NCBI RefSeq assembly: GCF_900168055.1
Contig: NZ_FUYS01000001.1
Coordinates: 735,323-799,322 of the forward strand
DNA from: Parapedobacter luteus
Lineage (GTDB): Bacteria; Bacteroidota; Bacteroidia; Sphingobacteriales; Sphingobacteriaceae
Direction: 5' to 3'
Length of the DNA stretch: 64,000 nt
Shown: piece by piece, positions 1-10,100 of the stretch
How positions within the stretch are numbered: position 1 is the stretch's first letter
Layout: every line of letters starts with the position of its first letter
Translations under genes and position numbers: made by a program
The notes under the pieces: generated by a model
The model's database searches: none
What the model saw: only the letters and a program-made list of their open reading frames with translations
What the model was told of the DNA's origin: nothing

Positions 1-509
1 AATATGGTAAACACCAATGTTGAAGCCTGATCCGGTACGGTGATTCGGTAATTCCCGCCCGCGTCGGTCGTTGTTGCGGCCGTTGTACCCCTTGCTGCTA
101 CGGTCACGCCCGCTAGCGCCGTTCCGGACTGATCGGTCACCTTTCCGGAAATCTCTAAGTTTTGTTGCGTGGATTCACGTTGAGGTTTTGTGGGCGACTT
201 ATGCGCGATAACAATAGTCTCTTCTTCGATGGACCAGACCAGGTCACGGTCGGCCAAGATTTGGTCCATCACATGGCGTAGGTCGGCCTGCTTGACGATC
301 GCATTGATACGCGTGGCGGCGATATCATCGCCACGGAAGAAAAACGAGTAGCCCTGCTGCCGTTGGATTTCTTTCATCACCTCGCGCAGCGTGGTATTTT
401 TGACGTTGAGCGTGATCTTTTGTGCCTTGCTTTCCGCAATAGTATTGAAAGTAAACGCAATACTCAAGAAAATCACTAATTTCATAATCAGCAATGATCG
501 ATAAATCAT
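1..509 (-). CDS. SusC/RagA-type TonB-dependent transporter, N-terminal part (module A)
   Basis: The 5' end of a SusC-family outer-membrane transporter gene that runs off the left edge; about 169 codons are visible. Translation from the ATG at 509 gives a signal peptide (MIYRSLLIMKLVIFLS), then an STN (secretin/TonB N-terminal) domain, then the start of a carboxypeptidase-regulatory-like plug-preceding domain (ISGKVTDQSGTALAGV). The STN domain is what lets such transporters signal to a FecR anti-sigma factor, and FecR and sigma genes lie immediately upstream on the same strand. The N-terminus closely matches that of the module D SusC at 27453: both share ESKAQK and NTTLREV. An inner ATG at 485 is a possible later start. 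Substrate cannot be judged. Confidence 0.9.
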   Translation of the reverse strand, partial: MIYRSLLIMKLVIFLSIAFTFNTIAESKAQKITLNVKNTTLREVMKEIQRQQGYSFFFRGDDIAATRINAIVKQADLRHVMDQILADRDLVWSIEEETIVIAHKSPTKPQRESTQQNLEISGKVTDQSGTALAGVTVAARGTTAATTTDAGGNYRITVPDQASTLVFTI

Positions 510-522
510 ATATTTGTCTTGT

Positions 523-623
523 TTGGATGGTGAATAAATGGGTTAAAGGGAGTGTTTATAACGCTCCGCAACACTTATCCAGACAGCATTATCGGATGGT
601 GTCGCGAGCATCATCCGTTTTTT
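523..623 (+). ncRNA. candidate antisense RNA over the susC leader, module A
   Basis: Predicted, not proven. On the plus strand, opposite to the operon, a perfect -7 box TATATTTG (509-516) overlaps the susC start codon. About 100 nt further on, a hairpin (593-617) followed by six T (618-623) forms an intrinsic terminator in the antisense direction only. The RNA would cover the 5' leader and ribosome-binding region of susC. No good -33 TTTG is seen. The same arrangement recurs in modules B, C and D. Cis-antisense RNAs opposite susC leaders are known from Bacteroides polysaccharide loci (DonS type); the link here is inference. Confidence 0.4.
593..623 (+). terminator. intrinsic terminator, antisense to module A
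   Basis: Stem CGGATGGTG (593-601) pairs with CATCATCCG (609-617) across a 7-nt loop, followed by TTTTTT. The one imperfect pair is G-T when read on the plus strand but C-A when read on the minus strand, and the T run follows only on the plus strand. The terminator therefore faces against the FecR-SusC operon. Confidence 0.6.
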
Positions 624-699
624 GTTGATCTGGAATAGAAGCTGTCTTTTAGTTTGTCATGTTGTCATTTTTCATTTATTAAGGTTAGTTATTAATTGG

Positions 700-1905
700 T
701 TATTCACTTAATACGATTAATTGGTTTCTACCGTTGATTTGGGTTATTTCAAACCGGACGCCGCTTTTTTCCAGGATTTTCAAAATGGAGGCTAGGGATT
801 TATCCCGTCCGATCATGCCGAAAAAACGCACTATGGGCATTCGTCCCCGATATACCACGTCGATATCATACCATCGGCCCAGTTGCGCAAATGCCGCCTG
901 CGGCGACAGGCCGTCAAAATAGAACAAGCCGTCTTTCCAAGCGGTAAAGAGCTCGGTGTCTACTTTTTCAATAGCGGTAGTCGTTCCGCGTGTCGTGCTC
1001 TGTTCGCCTGGTGCGAGCTGGTAAATGGCATTGCGGACCGTCCTGCTGTTTGCGGCGAGGTTGACGATTTGCACGGCCCCCTCCACGAGCGTAGTTTTGG
1101 TTTCCGGGTCATCCGGATAGGCGGAGATGTTGAACTCCGTGCCCAGCACCTCGATTTCCTGCCCGCCGCTGATCACCTTAAACGGCTTGTCGGCGTCTTT
1201 CATCACGGAGAAATACGCTTCGCCGGTGATATCTACCACGCGCTCGTTGCCGGTAAATTTGCTGGGATATTTCAGCGCGCTATTGGCGTTGAGCCATACG
1301 GTGGAACCATCGGGAAGGGTCACGTGATACGTACCTCCTTTGGGCGTCGACAAGGTCAGTATCTCGGCGGGTGCCGACGTCCAGTTACCATCGACGATAT
1401 GCGGCACAATCATTGTGGCACCGTCGGCGTAGGTGATGTTGTCTTCGCCTACGATGATTCCTTTTTGAGACACACTTAAGTCAATTTTCCTACCATCAGC
1501 CAACGTCAGGGTAGCCCGATTCCCGCCGGGGGGGATTGCTTCCGGTGTGATTTTCACGATAGCATCCGTTTCCGGGTGCTGCCCTCCGTCCGGCATTAGC
1601 CGATCGCCGAAAAAGAGCCACGTGCCCAGGAGTACGACAATCACGGCGGCGGCGTAAGGGAGCCATAGCTGCCACAATGAATGGGTACGGGGATGACTAT
1701 CCGCACCGACGGCGTCCAGGATTCGTGCCAGCATGCGCTGCCTTAGCTCCTCCGGTGTGTTGGCAAAAGACGTTTCTATTTCATAGGAATCTTTAGCCAT
1801 TTGCGCATTGAGCCACTGGTTGAGCTGTTCCTGCTCCGTGGGGGTGATACGACCATCGATCAGTTTTGCCGCCAATGTTTCTATTTCAGCACGAGACAAT
1901 GCCAT
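700..1905 (-). CDS. FecR-family anti-sigma factor (module A)
   Basis: A 401-residue inner-membrane anti-sigma factor. It has a cytoplasmic N-terminal segment with a Trp-containing sigma-binding-like stretch, one transmembrane helix (LWLPYAAAVIVVLLGTWLF, about residues 78-97), a periplasmic FecR beta domain (TPKGGTYHVTLPDGSTVWLN; VLGTEFNISAYPDD) and a C-terminal DUF4974-like domain that would contact the STN domain of SusC. It lies between sigma gene 1974-2573 and susC 1-509. The periplasmic part is strikingly similar to the module D FecR (for example PGGNRATL and ITY-DG), more so than to those of B and C. It should hold its sigma factor inactive until SusC signals. Confidence 0.93.
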   Translation of the reverse strand: MALSRAEIETLAAKLIDGRITPTEQEQLNQWLNAQMAKDSYEIETSFANTPEELRQRMLARILDAVGADSHPRTHSLWQLWLPYAAAVIVVLLGTWLFFGDRLMPDGGQHPETDAIVKITPEAIPPGGNRATLTLADGRKIDLSVSQKGIIVGEDNITYADGATMIVPHIVDGNWTSAPAEILTLSTPKGGTYHVTLPDGSTVWLNANSALKYPSKFTGNERVVDITGEAYFSVMKDADKPFKVISGGQEIEVLGTEFNISAYPDDPETKTTLVEGAVQIVNLAANSRTVRNAIYQLAPGEQSTTRGTTTAIEKVDTELFTAWKDGLFYFDGLSPQAAFAQLGRWYDIDVVYRGRMPIVRFFGMIGRDKSLASILKILEKSGVRFEITQINGRNQLIVLSE

Positions 1906-1973
1906 TTATAACCGGTTTTGGTTATATAGTCTATTTTTTTTACCGGAAGGGTGTATCCGGCGAAAAAAAAATG

Positions 1974-2573
1974 TCACAACCCACGCCCTGCTATCAACGC
2001 GAGCATCAGGGGTAAAAAAGCCAATAAGTCATTCCGGAGTTTTTTGTTGGCGTTTTTAAGGTGCATTTTCACGGTATTTTCAGATAAGTTTAGGGCTTCG
2101 GCTATGGCCTTCACGCTCATGTCCTGTTCCCGGCTCATTCGGAATACAAGTTGGCACTGCGGAGGCAGTCGGTTGATACTCTGTTCGATACGTTGCCGCA
2201 ATTCCTTCGCGATAAATGCACTCTCCGGCGATACGGCTTCCATCGGATCCGTCCATTCTTCTTGGTGCACTACTTCCTGGCGCCGTTGGTTGCGTGCCAT
2301 CGCGCTCAGCGACTGATATTTGACTGCGACCGAAAGGTAGGTATTCAACGTGTGGCTAAGTTGGATGGTTTCCCGACGGTTCCATAGGCCAACGAATACG
2401 TTCTGCACGCATTCCTCCGCTTCCTCTGCGCTGCCCAACAAGTTAGCTGCCACTACAAACAACTTATCCCAATATCGGTTATAGATGGCCACCAAAGCCT
2501 TCTGTTTGCTTTGCTTCAGCAGCATCACCAGCTCATCATCGTTATAATCGGTATAGTTATAATCCGTGCTCAC
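1974..2573 (-). CDS. ECF RNA polymerase sigma factor (module A)
   Basis: A sigma-70-family ECF factor with region 2 (DDELVMLLKQSKQKALVAIY; AEECVQNVFVGLWNRRE) and region 4 HTH (LPPQCQLVFRMSRE; VKAIAEALNLSENTVKMHLK). I chose the GTG at 2573, giving 200 residues that begin just ahead of the conserved DDELV motif. The frame stays open to a TTG at 2648, but those extra 25 residues (Cys-rich, unlike the family) look non-coding. It is the first gene of module A and is followed at once by its FecR. It probably directs transcription of the downstream SusC operon. It belongs to a different subgroup from the module D sigma factor although the two FecR/SusC pairs match. Confidence 0.9.
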   Translation of the reverse strand: MSTDYNYTDYNDDELVMLLKQSKQKALVAIYNRYWDKLFVVAANLLGSAEEAEECVQNVFVGLWNRRETIQLSHTLNTYLSVAVKYQSLSAMARNQRRQEVVHQEEWTDPMEAVSPESAFIAKELRQRIEQSINRLPPQCQLVFRMSREQDMSVKAIAEALNLSENTVKMHLKNANKKLRNDLLAFLPLMLALIAGRGL

Positions 2574-2739
2574 ACCCCTGCAATTTGCAGCCCAAGTTAA
2601 GCATATTTTAGGGATGTACAATTCCTTTCCGCGTAGGCATTTTTCCAAAACTGAATCCGGCCCAATGGTGTTATTCAGATTGATAGGCCATCAAGCGGGC
2701 AACCGGCTCGAATGATTGCAAAGAAATAAGGTTGTTATT

Positions 2740-5460
2740 ATGGCGCTTGAACAATACCGTAAAAAGAGGGATTTTAAAAAAACCAATGAGCCGAAGGCTG
2801 GCAAAAGCCCCGACAAAAAGCAGCTCACCTTCGTGATACAGAAGCACGACGCTTCACGCTTGCATTATGATTTTCGCTTGGAGTTGGGGGGCGTACTAAA
2901 AAGCTGGGCTGTGCCGAAAGGCCCCTCTACCGATCCGGAGACCAAGCGGCTGGCCATGATGGTTGAAGATCACCCGATGGATTACCGGTTGTTTGAAGGC
3001 ATTATCCCCAAAGGTGAATACGGCGGTGGTACAGTCATCGTTTGGGACGAGGGTACTTATGAGCCGGTAGAGCCGCTGAAAACCAAGAAGGCGCAAGAGA
3101 AGCATCTGCTCGAGCAGCTCCACAACGGATCGTTAAAAATCCGGTTGCATGGCCAGAAGCTGCAGGGTGAATACGCGTTGGTCCGGACGCGTGGCATGGG
3201 AGAAAACGGTTGGCTACTTATCAAACACAAAGACGAGTTTGCCAAAAAGTCCGATATCACCAAGAAGGATAAATCCGTGCTTTCGGGAAAGACCATTGCT
3301 GCCGTGGCGAAAACGAGCGATAAGGTTTGGCAGAACGGGCGCGAAACGGACGTTAAGGTATCCGGGTCTAGCCGGAAAAAAACACCGAAAAAACCTAAGG
3401 AGGCGGAAGACCACCTTGCAGAAGAAGCGGAGGAAAACACCGAACCACAAAAACTGGACGTGGCGGCACTGCTCAAGAAAGCGCCAAAATCACCGATCCC
3501 TGACAAAGTTAAGCCGATGAAAGCTACCCTTATTGATGAGCCTTTTGACGATCCGGACTGGGTATACGAAGTGAAATGGGACGGTTACCGGGCCGTTGCC
3601 CATGTCAGTAAGAGGGGGGTAAGCCTGGCTTCCCGCAACAGCATCCCTTTTGATAAATATTACCCCCTGATAGACGTGTTAAAAGGGTGGCGTATCAATG
3701 CGCTGATTGACGGTGAAATTGTCGTGTTAAATGACAAGGGGCTTTCTGATTTTGGTGCTTTACAGAATTGGCGGAGTGAAGCGGATGGCAATCTGGTGTA
3801 TTATGTCTTCGATATCCTGTGGTATGAAGGCAAAAACTTAATGGGCTTACCGCTGTTGGAGCGACAGGCCATCCTGCATGACATCCTGCCGACGGACGAT
3901 GATCGCATCCGGCTGAGCAAGGTCTTTGCTGCGCGTGGAATCGATTTTTTTGATGCGGCTGAGCAGGTAGGGCTGGAAGGCATCATGGCTAAGAAGATGG
4001 ACAGCAAGTACACGTCGGACCTACGCTCAAAAGAATGGCTGAAAATCAAGGTGCAGCGCCGGCAGGAAGTCGTCATTGCTGGATTTACCCGCAACGCCGG
4101 CACCTCCAAGGTATTCAGCGCCCTCGTATTGGGGGTGTACGACGGCAAGAAGCTACGCTATGCAGGTAAAGTCGGAACGGGTTTTTCCGACAAGACGCAA
4201 AAGGAAATGATGAAAAGGTTCAAGCCGCTGATCACCGACCATAGCCCTTTCGACAGTGAACCAGACGTCGATAAACCCTCGCGTTTTCGCCCGCAACGCC
4301 TCGGGGCCAAGCCGACTTGGTTGAAACCTAAATTGGTATGTGAAGTCAATTACGCGGAGGTGACCAGCGAGGGAATATTCCGCCAGGCCTCGTTTAAAGG
4401 CATGCGGGAAGACAAAGACGCCAATGAGGTGGTGCTTGAAAAGCCCGCGGACGCCGAAGCCACGGTAGCTGAAGCCGAGAACGAAGCATTGGATACCACG
4501 GTGAAGCCTGCCAAAAGTGAGCGGCGTACCCTGCTGAATCCGCGCGAGGAGACACAAGTTCGCAAGATAAACGGCAAAGCGGTCAAATTTACCCATCTCA
4601 GTAAGGTGTATTGGCCGGATGATGGCATTACGAAGCGGGATATGTTTAACTACTACTACCGTATGGCCGAGTACATCCTTCCATACCTAAAGGACCGCCC
4701 GATGTCGCTAAATCGCTTCCCCAACGGCATTAAAGGCCCCAGCTTCTATCAGAAAGACGTCAAGGGCAAGGCTCCCGAATGGGTCACGAAAACTTATCCC
4801 TATGTGACCAGTGAAGGCGAGCATAAAGAATACTTGGTAGGTGATGATGAGGCTACGCTTCTGTGGATGGCCTCATTGGGATGCATCGAGATGAACCCCT
4901 GGTTCAGCCGTGTCCAGTCGCCCGACAATCCCGACTATTGCGTAATCGACCTTGACCCCGATAAAAATACCTTTGAGCAGGTTATCCAAGCGGCGCAGGC
5001 GATCAAAAAAGTGCTGGATGCCATTGAAGTGCCGGGTTATGCAAAGACATCAGGATCTACGGGAATCCATATCTATATCCCGCTTGGGGCAAAATATACC
5101 TACGATCAGTCACAGCTGTTTGCCAAGTTAATTGTCAGTCTGGTACACGAGCAGTTACCCGATTTCACAAGCCTGGAGCGGAAAGTAAGCAGCCGGAAGG
5201 GAAAGATGTACCTGGATTTTTTGCAGAACAGGCCTGGGGCTACGATAGCCGGGCCTTATTCCCTGCGGCCAAAGCCTGGTGCTACCGTGTCGATGCCGTT
5301 GGCTTGGGATGAAATGAAGCCTGGCTTAAAAATGAGCGATTTCACAATCCACAATGCGTATGACCGATTGAAGGAAACAGGCGATCTGTTCAAGGACGTG
5401 TTGGGCAAAGGCATTGATCTCGATAAGACGATCAAAAAAACGCAGTCTATCTTCGGCTGA
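2740..5460 (+). CDS. ligD: ATP-dependent DNA ligase D (PE-Lig-Pol)
   Basis: A 906-residue multifunctional enzyme of bacterial non-homologous end joining. Domains in order: 3'-phosphoesterase (about 28-165; HDASRLHYDFRLE with H36 and H42, VEDHPMDY), a Lys/Glu-rich linker (about 165-250), ATP-dependent ligase with the KxDG nucleotidyl-lysine motif at K279 (EVKWDGYR), and a C-terminal primase/polymerase domain (HLSKVYWPDDG, DLDPDK metal-binding motif, SGSTGIHIYIP). The start is the ATG at 2740 (MALEQYRKKRDF, a typical LigD N-terminus) with a purine-rich RBS; the frame is open to a TTG at 2716. No Ku gene, its usual partner, is in the window. It is a plus-strand gene standing alone between minus-strand modules A and B. 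Confidence 0.96.
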   Translation: MALEQYRKKRDFKKTNEPKAGKSPDKKQLTFVIQKHDASRLHYDFRLELGGVLKSWAVPKGPSTDPETKRLAMMVEDHPMDYRLFEGIIPKGEYGGGTVIVWDEGTYEPVEPLKTKKAQEKHLLEQLHNGSLKIRLHGQKLQGEYALVRTRGMGENGWLLIKHKDEFAKKSDITKKDKSVLSGKTIAAVAKTSDKVWQNGRETDVKVSGSSRKKTPKKPKEAEDHLAEEAEENTEPQKLDVAALLKKAPKSPIPDKVKPMKATLIDEPFDDPDWVYEVKWDGYRAVAHVSKRGVSLASRNSIPFDKYYPLIDVLKGWRINALIDGEIVVLNDKGLSDFGALQNWRSEADGNLVYYVFDILWYEGKNLMGLPLLERQAILHDILPTDDDRIRLSKVFAARGIDFFDAAEQVGLEGIMAKKMDSKYTSDLRSKEWLKIKVQRRQEVVIAGFTRNAGTSKVFSALVLGVYDGKKLRYAGKVGTGFSDKTQKEMMKRFKPLITDHSPFDSEPDVDKPSRFRPQRLGAKPTWLKPKLVCEVNYAEVTSEGIFRQASFKGMREDKDANEVVLEKPADAEATVAEAENEALDTTVKPAKSERRTLLNPREETQVRKINGKAVKFTHLSKVYWPDDGITKRDMFNYYYRMAEYILPYLKDRPMSLNRFPNGIKGPSFYQKDVKGKAPEWVTKTYPYVTSEGEHKEYLVGDDEATLLWMASLGCIEMNPWFSRVQSPDNPDYCVIDLDPDKNTFEQVIQAAQAIKKVLDAIEVPGYAKTSGSTGIHIYIPLGAKYTYDQSQLFAKLIVSLVHEQLPDFTSLERKVSSRKGKMYLDFLQNRPGATIAGPYSLRPKPGATVSMPLAWDEMKPGLKMSDFTIHNAYDRLKETGDLFKDVLGKGIDLDKTIKKTQSIFG

Positions 5461-5495
5461 TGTGCTACGGTGTAAGGGTCATGGTGCCAATAGTT

Positions 5496-5525
5496 GCCCC
5501 GTTGCCCATCTGGAGGCAACGGGGC
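5496..5525. terminator. bidirectional hairpin between convergent ligD and susD
   Basis: Perfect 10-bp stem GCCCCGTTGC (5496-5505) and GCAACGGGGC (5516-5525) with a 10-nt loop, between the stop codons of ligD (5460) and the convergent susD (5546). No long T run follows in either direction. It probably ends both transcripts. Confidence 0.65.
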
Positions 5526-5545
5526 GGCATGCGTATACTTAGCCA

Positions 5546-7144
5546 TCAGTACCCCGGGTTTTGCACCAAATCGGGCTCTACGCGCAGTACGGTTTGGTGA
5601 AATGGCCACAGGTAATTATGCGGTGCAAATGAACGGTCTTCAATTTTCAGCGAAACGAGCTGTCCGTTGATCAGGCGTGTGTGTCCCAATGCGGGTTTGT
5701 TAAGTACATCTTCAGCTATATGCCACCGCAGGATATCGTCATACCGGAGGCCTTCGCCAGCGAACTCAATGCGCCGTTCATTGCGCAGGAGATCTACCCA
5801 TTGGTCATGCGAGTAACCACTAAACCGGGGTAGTGTTACATCGGCAATCGTCATATCCAACCCAGCGCGTCTACGGACCTGATTGATACAGTCCTTGGCC
5901 AACTCGTCAAAATCATTTAGCATAAGCTTCGCTTCGGCATAAGTCAGCAATACCTCGGCATATCGAATAAGACCGAAGGTCAGTGTGCCATCACGGAAGG
6001 CATCGGCATCAGAGACGAATTTGCGAAACCAGAAGCCGGATTTACTGGCGCGTTGATTTTCGTAATACATCGGATTACCGGGGTTGTAAACGTCTATCGG
6101 CTCACCATAGAAGATGTCTCCGGGTCCCATGATGCTGGCGGCATAGCGTGGGTCTCGGTTGAGGCCGGGATTCAGTTCATAGTCCTCCTTCGTGTACAGC
6201 GGGCATTCGTCTATTGGCCGGCCTTGGAGCGTCCAATAGGCATCTACGAGCGACTTCAGTGGCACGGCGTAGGACTGGCCGTTTCCGGTGCGAAAATGGG
6301 GCCCTAGATCCCTGAATGAATAAGTAGCGCCATTGCCTACGCTTTCCCGCTCCATGTGGATGATAAATTCGCGGTTCCGGGTATCCCCTTCATATTGGAA
6401 CAAGTCGCCATAGTTTGCGTAAAGTTCATATTGTCCGCTGTCCATGATCTCTCGCGCCAGCTGTGCCGCCAGTTCATAGCGTTCATTGAACAACGCATAC
6501 CGCATGATCAATGCTTTAAACGAATTGCGGTTGAACATGTATTTGTTAGTGGTGTATTCTCCTTCCGGCAAGCGGGTGGTGACTTCCGCCGCCATGGCGA
6601 ACAAATTGTCCAGCACTTGCTCCTTGGGCATTGGCTCGGCTTTTGCCTCCTCTACGGATGCTGGCTCCAGTACAAACGGAATATTTCCCCATCGCATCAC
6701 CGCCTCGAAATAATGCCAGATGCGCAGGCCCTCAAGGATCGCTTTATAGCGTTGGCGTACCGCTTCATCTTCCACATAGGGCACGTCTATGTTGGCAATG
6801 TAGGTGTTTAGCCGCCCGATGTGTTTCATGTGAATGGTCCAATAGAATTCAAACGCGCGGGTGTTGCTGTTCATGGTACCATTCGCAATCCGCTGGTGGT
6901 GGTCATCCTCATTGCGCGCGTAGGCATTGTCTGACCGCGCATCCTTCATGTAGAAGAGCAATTTACGGTCGTCCCTATTGGTAAATACGTCCAGGTAAGT
7001 GCTGTAGACGACCCGCCGGAGGTCATCCTCGTCAACGAAGAATTCCTCGAAGGTGGTTGCCGTGGGGTCTGTTTTATCCAAGAATTTCTCGCAGCCTGTT
7101 AATCCAAAACAAACTATAACGATGCTAATCAGTTGCTTTTTCAT
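5546..7144 (-). CDS. SusD/RagB-type nutrient-binding outer-membrane lipoprotein (module B)
   Basis: A 532-residue surface lipoprotein that pairs with the SusC transporter encoded 20 bp upstream and helps capture its ligand. The N-terminus is a lipoprotein signal (MKKQLISIVIVCFGLTGC) with the lipidated Cys at 18. Next come SusD TPR-like helices (TTFEEFF, RIWHYFEAVMRWGNIPFV) and the C-terminal SusD/RagB region (RNERRIEFAGEGLRYDDILRW, a signature of the family). It is the last gene of module B, ending at the hairpin shared with ligD. No enzyme gene follows, so nothing indicates the substrate. Confidence 0.94.
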   Translation of the reverse strand: MKKQLISIVIVCFGLTGCEKFLDKTDPTATTFEEFFVDEDDLRRVVYSTYLDVFTNRDDRKLLFYMKDARSDNAYARNEDDHHQRIANGTMNSNTRAFEFYWTIHMKHIGRLNTYIANIDVPYVEDEAVRQRYKAILEGLRIWHYFEAVMRWGNIPFVLEPASVEEAKAEPMPKEQVLDNLFAMAAEVTTRLPEGEYTTNKYMFNRNSFKALIMRYALFNERYELAAQLAREIMDSGQYELYANYGDLFQYEGDTRNREFIIHMERESVGNGATYSFRDLGPHFRTGNGQSYAVPLKSLVDAYWTLQGRPIDECPLYTKEDYELNPGLNRDPRYAASIMGPGDIFYGEPIDVYNPGNPMYYENQRASKSGFWFRKFVSDADAFRDGTLTFGLIRYAEVLLTYAEAKLMLNDFDELAKDCINQVRRRAGLDMTIADVTLPRFSGYSHDQWVDLLRNERRIEFAGEGLRYDDILRWHIAEDVLNKPALGHTRLINGQLVSLKIEDRSFAPHNYLWPFHQTVLRVEPDLVQNPGY

Positions 7145-7164
7145 TGTGAATTTCTCATTTCGTT

Positions 7165-10100
7165 CTATAAAATGCCTGCCCGTATGCCAATGCTGTAAAT
7201 AGCCATTCTGGGATAGGCTCCGTTACCCCCGTCGCGCTCCGGATCCAATCCTTCCCACCTCGTGAAAGTAAACGCATCCTGCGCATTGACATAGATGCGC
7301 ACATTTTCTATCCCCTTGGTGACTCGTGGGATGGTATAGCCAAGCTGGAGTGTCTTGATGCGCAAGAACGCGGCGTTGCTAAGCCACACGTCGCTGAGCA
7401 CGGCATTTGCGCTGGCACCGGTCCACACCCGGGGAAAGCGGCTATTGGGATTGTCTGGTGTCCATCGGTTGTCCATGTACTCCTGCCGTGGCGTTCCCAA
7501 GCTATTGTTTGAGCCATCCATCAGTACGGGGTAACCTTCCATGCCCGACACCCAACCGGTCCGTTTACCTACTCCCTGTGCCAGTAAGCTGAAGTCCCAC
7601 CGTCTGAAGCGCAGATCAACCGTAAATGCGTAGTTCATGTGGGGAAACGGGTCGCCCAGATTCACTCGGTCCATTTCGTTGATCACGCCGTCGCCGTTTT
7701 GGTCAATATAACGAATGTCGCCAGGGAGCGTGTTGGGTAATTTGGCCGTCGTACTATTCACTTCCTCCTGCGTCTGGAAATAGCCATTGCTTTGATAACC
7801 ATAATAGTTGTCCAGAGCGATCCCACGATACCAGATTCTATTTTCGTTGTCTTTAAAAATCAACGTATCGCTGGCACCGTATCCGGCTTTGAGTACCTGA
7901 TTCCGGTTGTCAAACAGCATCCCGCTTACCGCATAGCCAAAGTCACCGAGTTGGTCCGACCAGCGTGCACTCAATTCCCAACCCTTGTTTTCCACCTCAC
8001 CGATGTTGACGGCAGACTCCAGACCGTTGGATCCGGTAAGCGGCGGTACCGGGAACCGACCATAAATCAAGTCGTAGGAAAATTTGTGATAGATTTCTGC
8101 CGTCAGGCTCAGCCGATCGTTCAGGGTCGCAACGTCCAACCCGACATTCCATTGCCGTTGTTTCTCCCAGCTAAATTCAGGATTCGGTACACGCTGCGCC
8201 CAGCCCCAGTCGTCTACATCCTCCTGCCAGAGGTAAGGATCCACATTTTCATTACCTATCAATCCATATGAAAAGCGCAATTTTAAATTTGTAATCGCAC
8301 CCGATTCCCGCAAGCTGCTAAAAAAAGATTCGTTCTGAACGTTCCACGCTACGGCCGCCGATGGGAAAAAACCCCACCTATGCCCCGGAGCAAACTTGCT
8401 GCTGCCATCGGCACGGGCGGTGATTTCCAACAAATACCGGTTGTCAAAAGCATAATTGGCCTTACCGAAGAAAGAAGCCTTGCTCACTTCACGGTAGTCC
8501 GTATAGTTGTAGGTCATGATTTCCGAGCCGGCAATCAGGTAGAGCTTGTCTTTTTGCTGACGCAGTTCCTGCTCATAGTTCAGGTTGGCTCGGGCGGTCA
8601 GCTGGCTTACGCTTACCCCTTGTTCGGCGCCGACGTCATTGGTCCAGATGTCAGCGGGCTTTCCGTCACCATCGCGAAACATGAATGTGCTCCGTTTCCA
8701 TTTGGCCGATGATTTTTCAATTTTGTATGAAACGTTTCCTTCCAACGATAGGCCGGGGTTGATAAAATACCGTGGACGGAGGTTGATGGTGCTCACGTCA
8801 TACATGTTGTTGCGTTCGCCGCCATACTTTATGGAAGCCAGCGGATTGAGGTTATTATGCAGAATATAGTGATCTGGAAGTTCGGAATCATAGAATATCG
8901 GTTGTGTAGGATTCATCCGCCAAGCATTTGCATAGAGGCCGTTACCATCGCTATTGGCCATCAAGCGATTCACTTGAAGACGATGGGCATAAAAATCAGC
9001 CAATAAAACAAATTTATCTGCAACATTGACGTTAGTGTTGAACCGGGCACTGAATTTTTCAGAGCCTTCATAGTCGTTAAGACCATGTTCATTGATATAA
9101 CCCAGCATAAGGTTGAATGTGCCCACGCCGCCGCCGCCAGACACGCTTGCGGTGGTATTATGTGAGCCCGCCCGCCGTTCCATGACTTCGCCCAGCCAAT
9201 CGGTCTGCGTATATTGGCCTTGGTCGGCCCGGGCAATGTCTTCCGTAGAGAACAGCGGCGTTTGCCCCTGTATGGTGCGCGCTTCATTGTTTAGCCGCAT
9301 ATAATCGGCCGCGTTTACCCAATTTGGTAAATCGATAGCACTGTTTATTGCTGTCCAGGAGTGGAGATCTACCCTGAACTGGCCGGTGGAACCTCGTTTC
9401 GTTTCAATGATGATTACCCCATTTGCTCCTCGCGACCCGTATAACGATGCCGAAGCAGCGTCCTTGAGTACGCTGATGCTTTTGATCTGGTTGGGATCCA
9501 GATCGGTAAGGTTTTGCTCCATTCCGTCTACAATCACCAATGGATCTGCGTTTTGCAGCGTGCTGGTACCTCGGATAGCGATGGGCCCCGGTACACTACC
9601 AGGTAGGTTTGTGCCCTGCATCATCGTCACGCCTGGCAATGTACCGCTGAAAGCCTCCTGAAGTTTAAATATCGGCCTATTTGTTGCCCTGTCCATGTTC
9701 AGTTCGGCAACTGAAGAGGCCACATGGCGGCGCTCGATGGTGCTATAGCCCGTTACGACCACCTCTTCTATCTGTTGGCTTGCCTCTTGGAGTACTACGT
9801 CCACCTTAGACCGTTCTCCAATGCTAATTTCTGTGTCTGCAAAGCCAATAAGGCTATAGATCAGCGTAACGGCACCCGTCGCTTGAATGCGATACCGGCC
9901 GTCTTCGTCTGTTTGGGCTCCAATATTGGTTCCCTTTACCAATACGCTCACGCCGGCCAGCGGTACACCTTTGTTGTCGCGGACGATTCCTTCGACTGCG
10001 CGTTGCTGGTTGACACCCTTGGCCTTCACAGTCACCTGATGGCCCGAAATCGTGAAATCCAGTTGTTGTTCGCCAAGTACCGATTTGAGCAACTGGCGCA

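Noticed and set aside
593..623. Reading the FecR-SusC hairpins as ordinary sense attenuators
   Set aside because: In modules A and D the T run follows only on the antisense strand, and the mismatch pattern of A, B and C favours folding as antisense RNA; a sense role in processing is still possible.
2574..2648. N-terminal extension of the module A sigma factor to a TTG
   Set aside because: The extra residues are Cys/Trp-rich and unlike ECF sigma N-termini; the GTG at 2573 lies just ahead of the conserved domain.
2896..4628. Several antisense ORFs of 60-150 codons across ligD (and similar ones across katE, the susC and glycosyltransferase genes)
   Set aside because: They mirror codon bias of the real gene on the other strand, with no RBS or domains.
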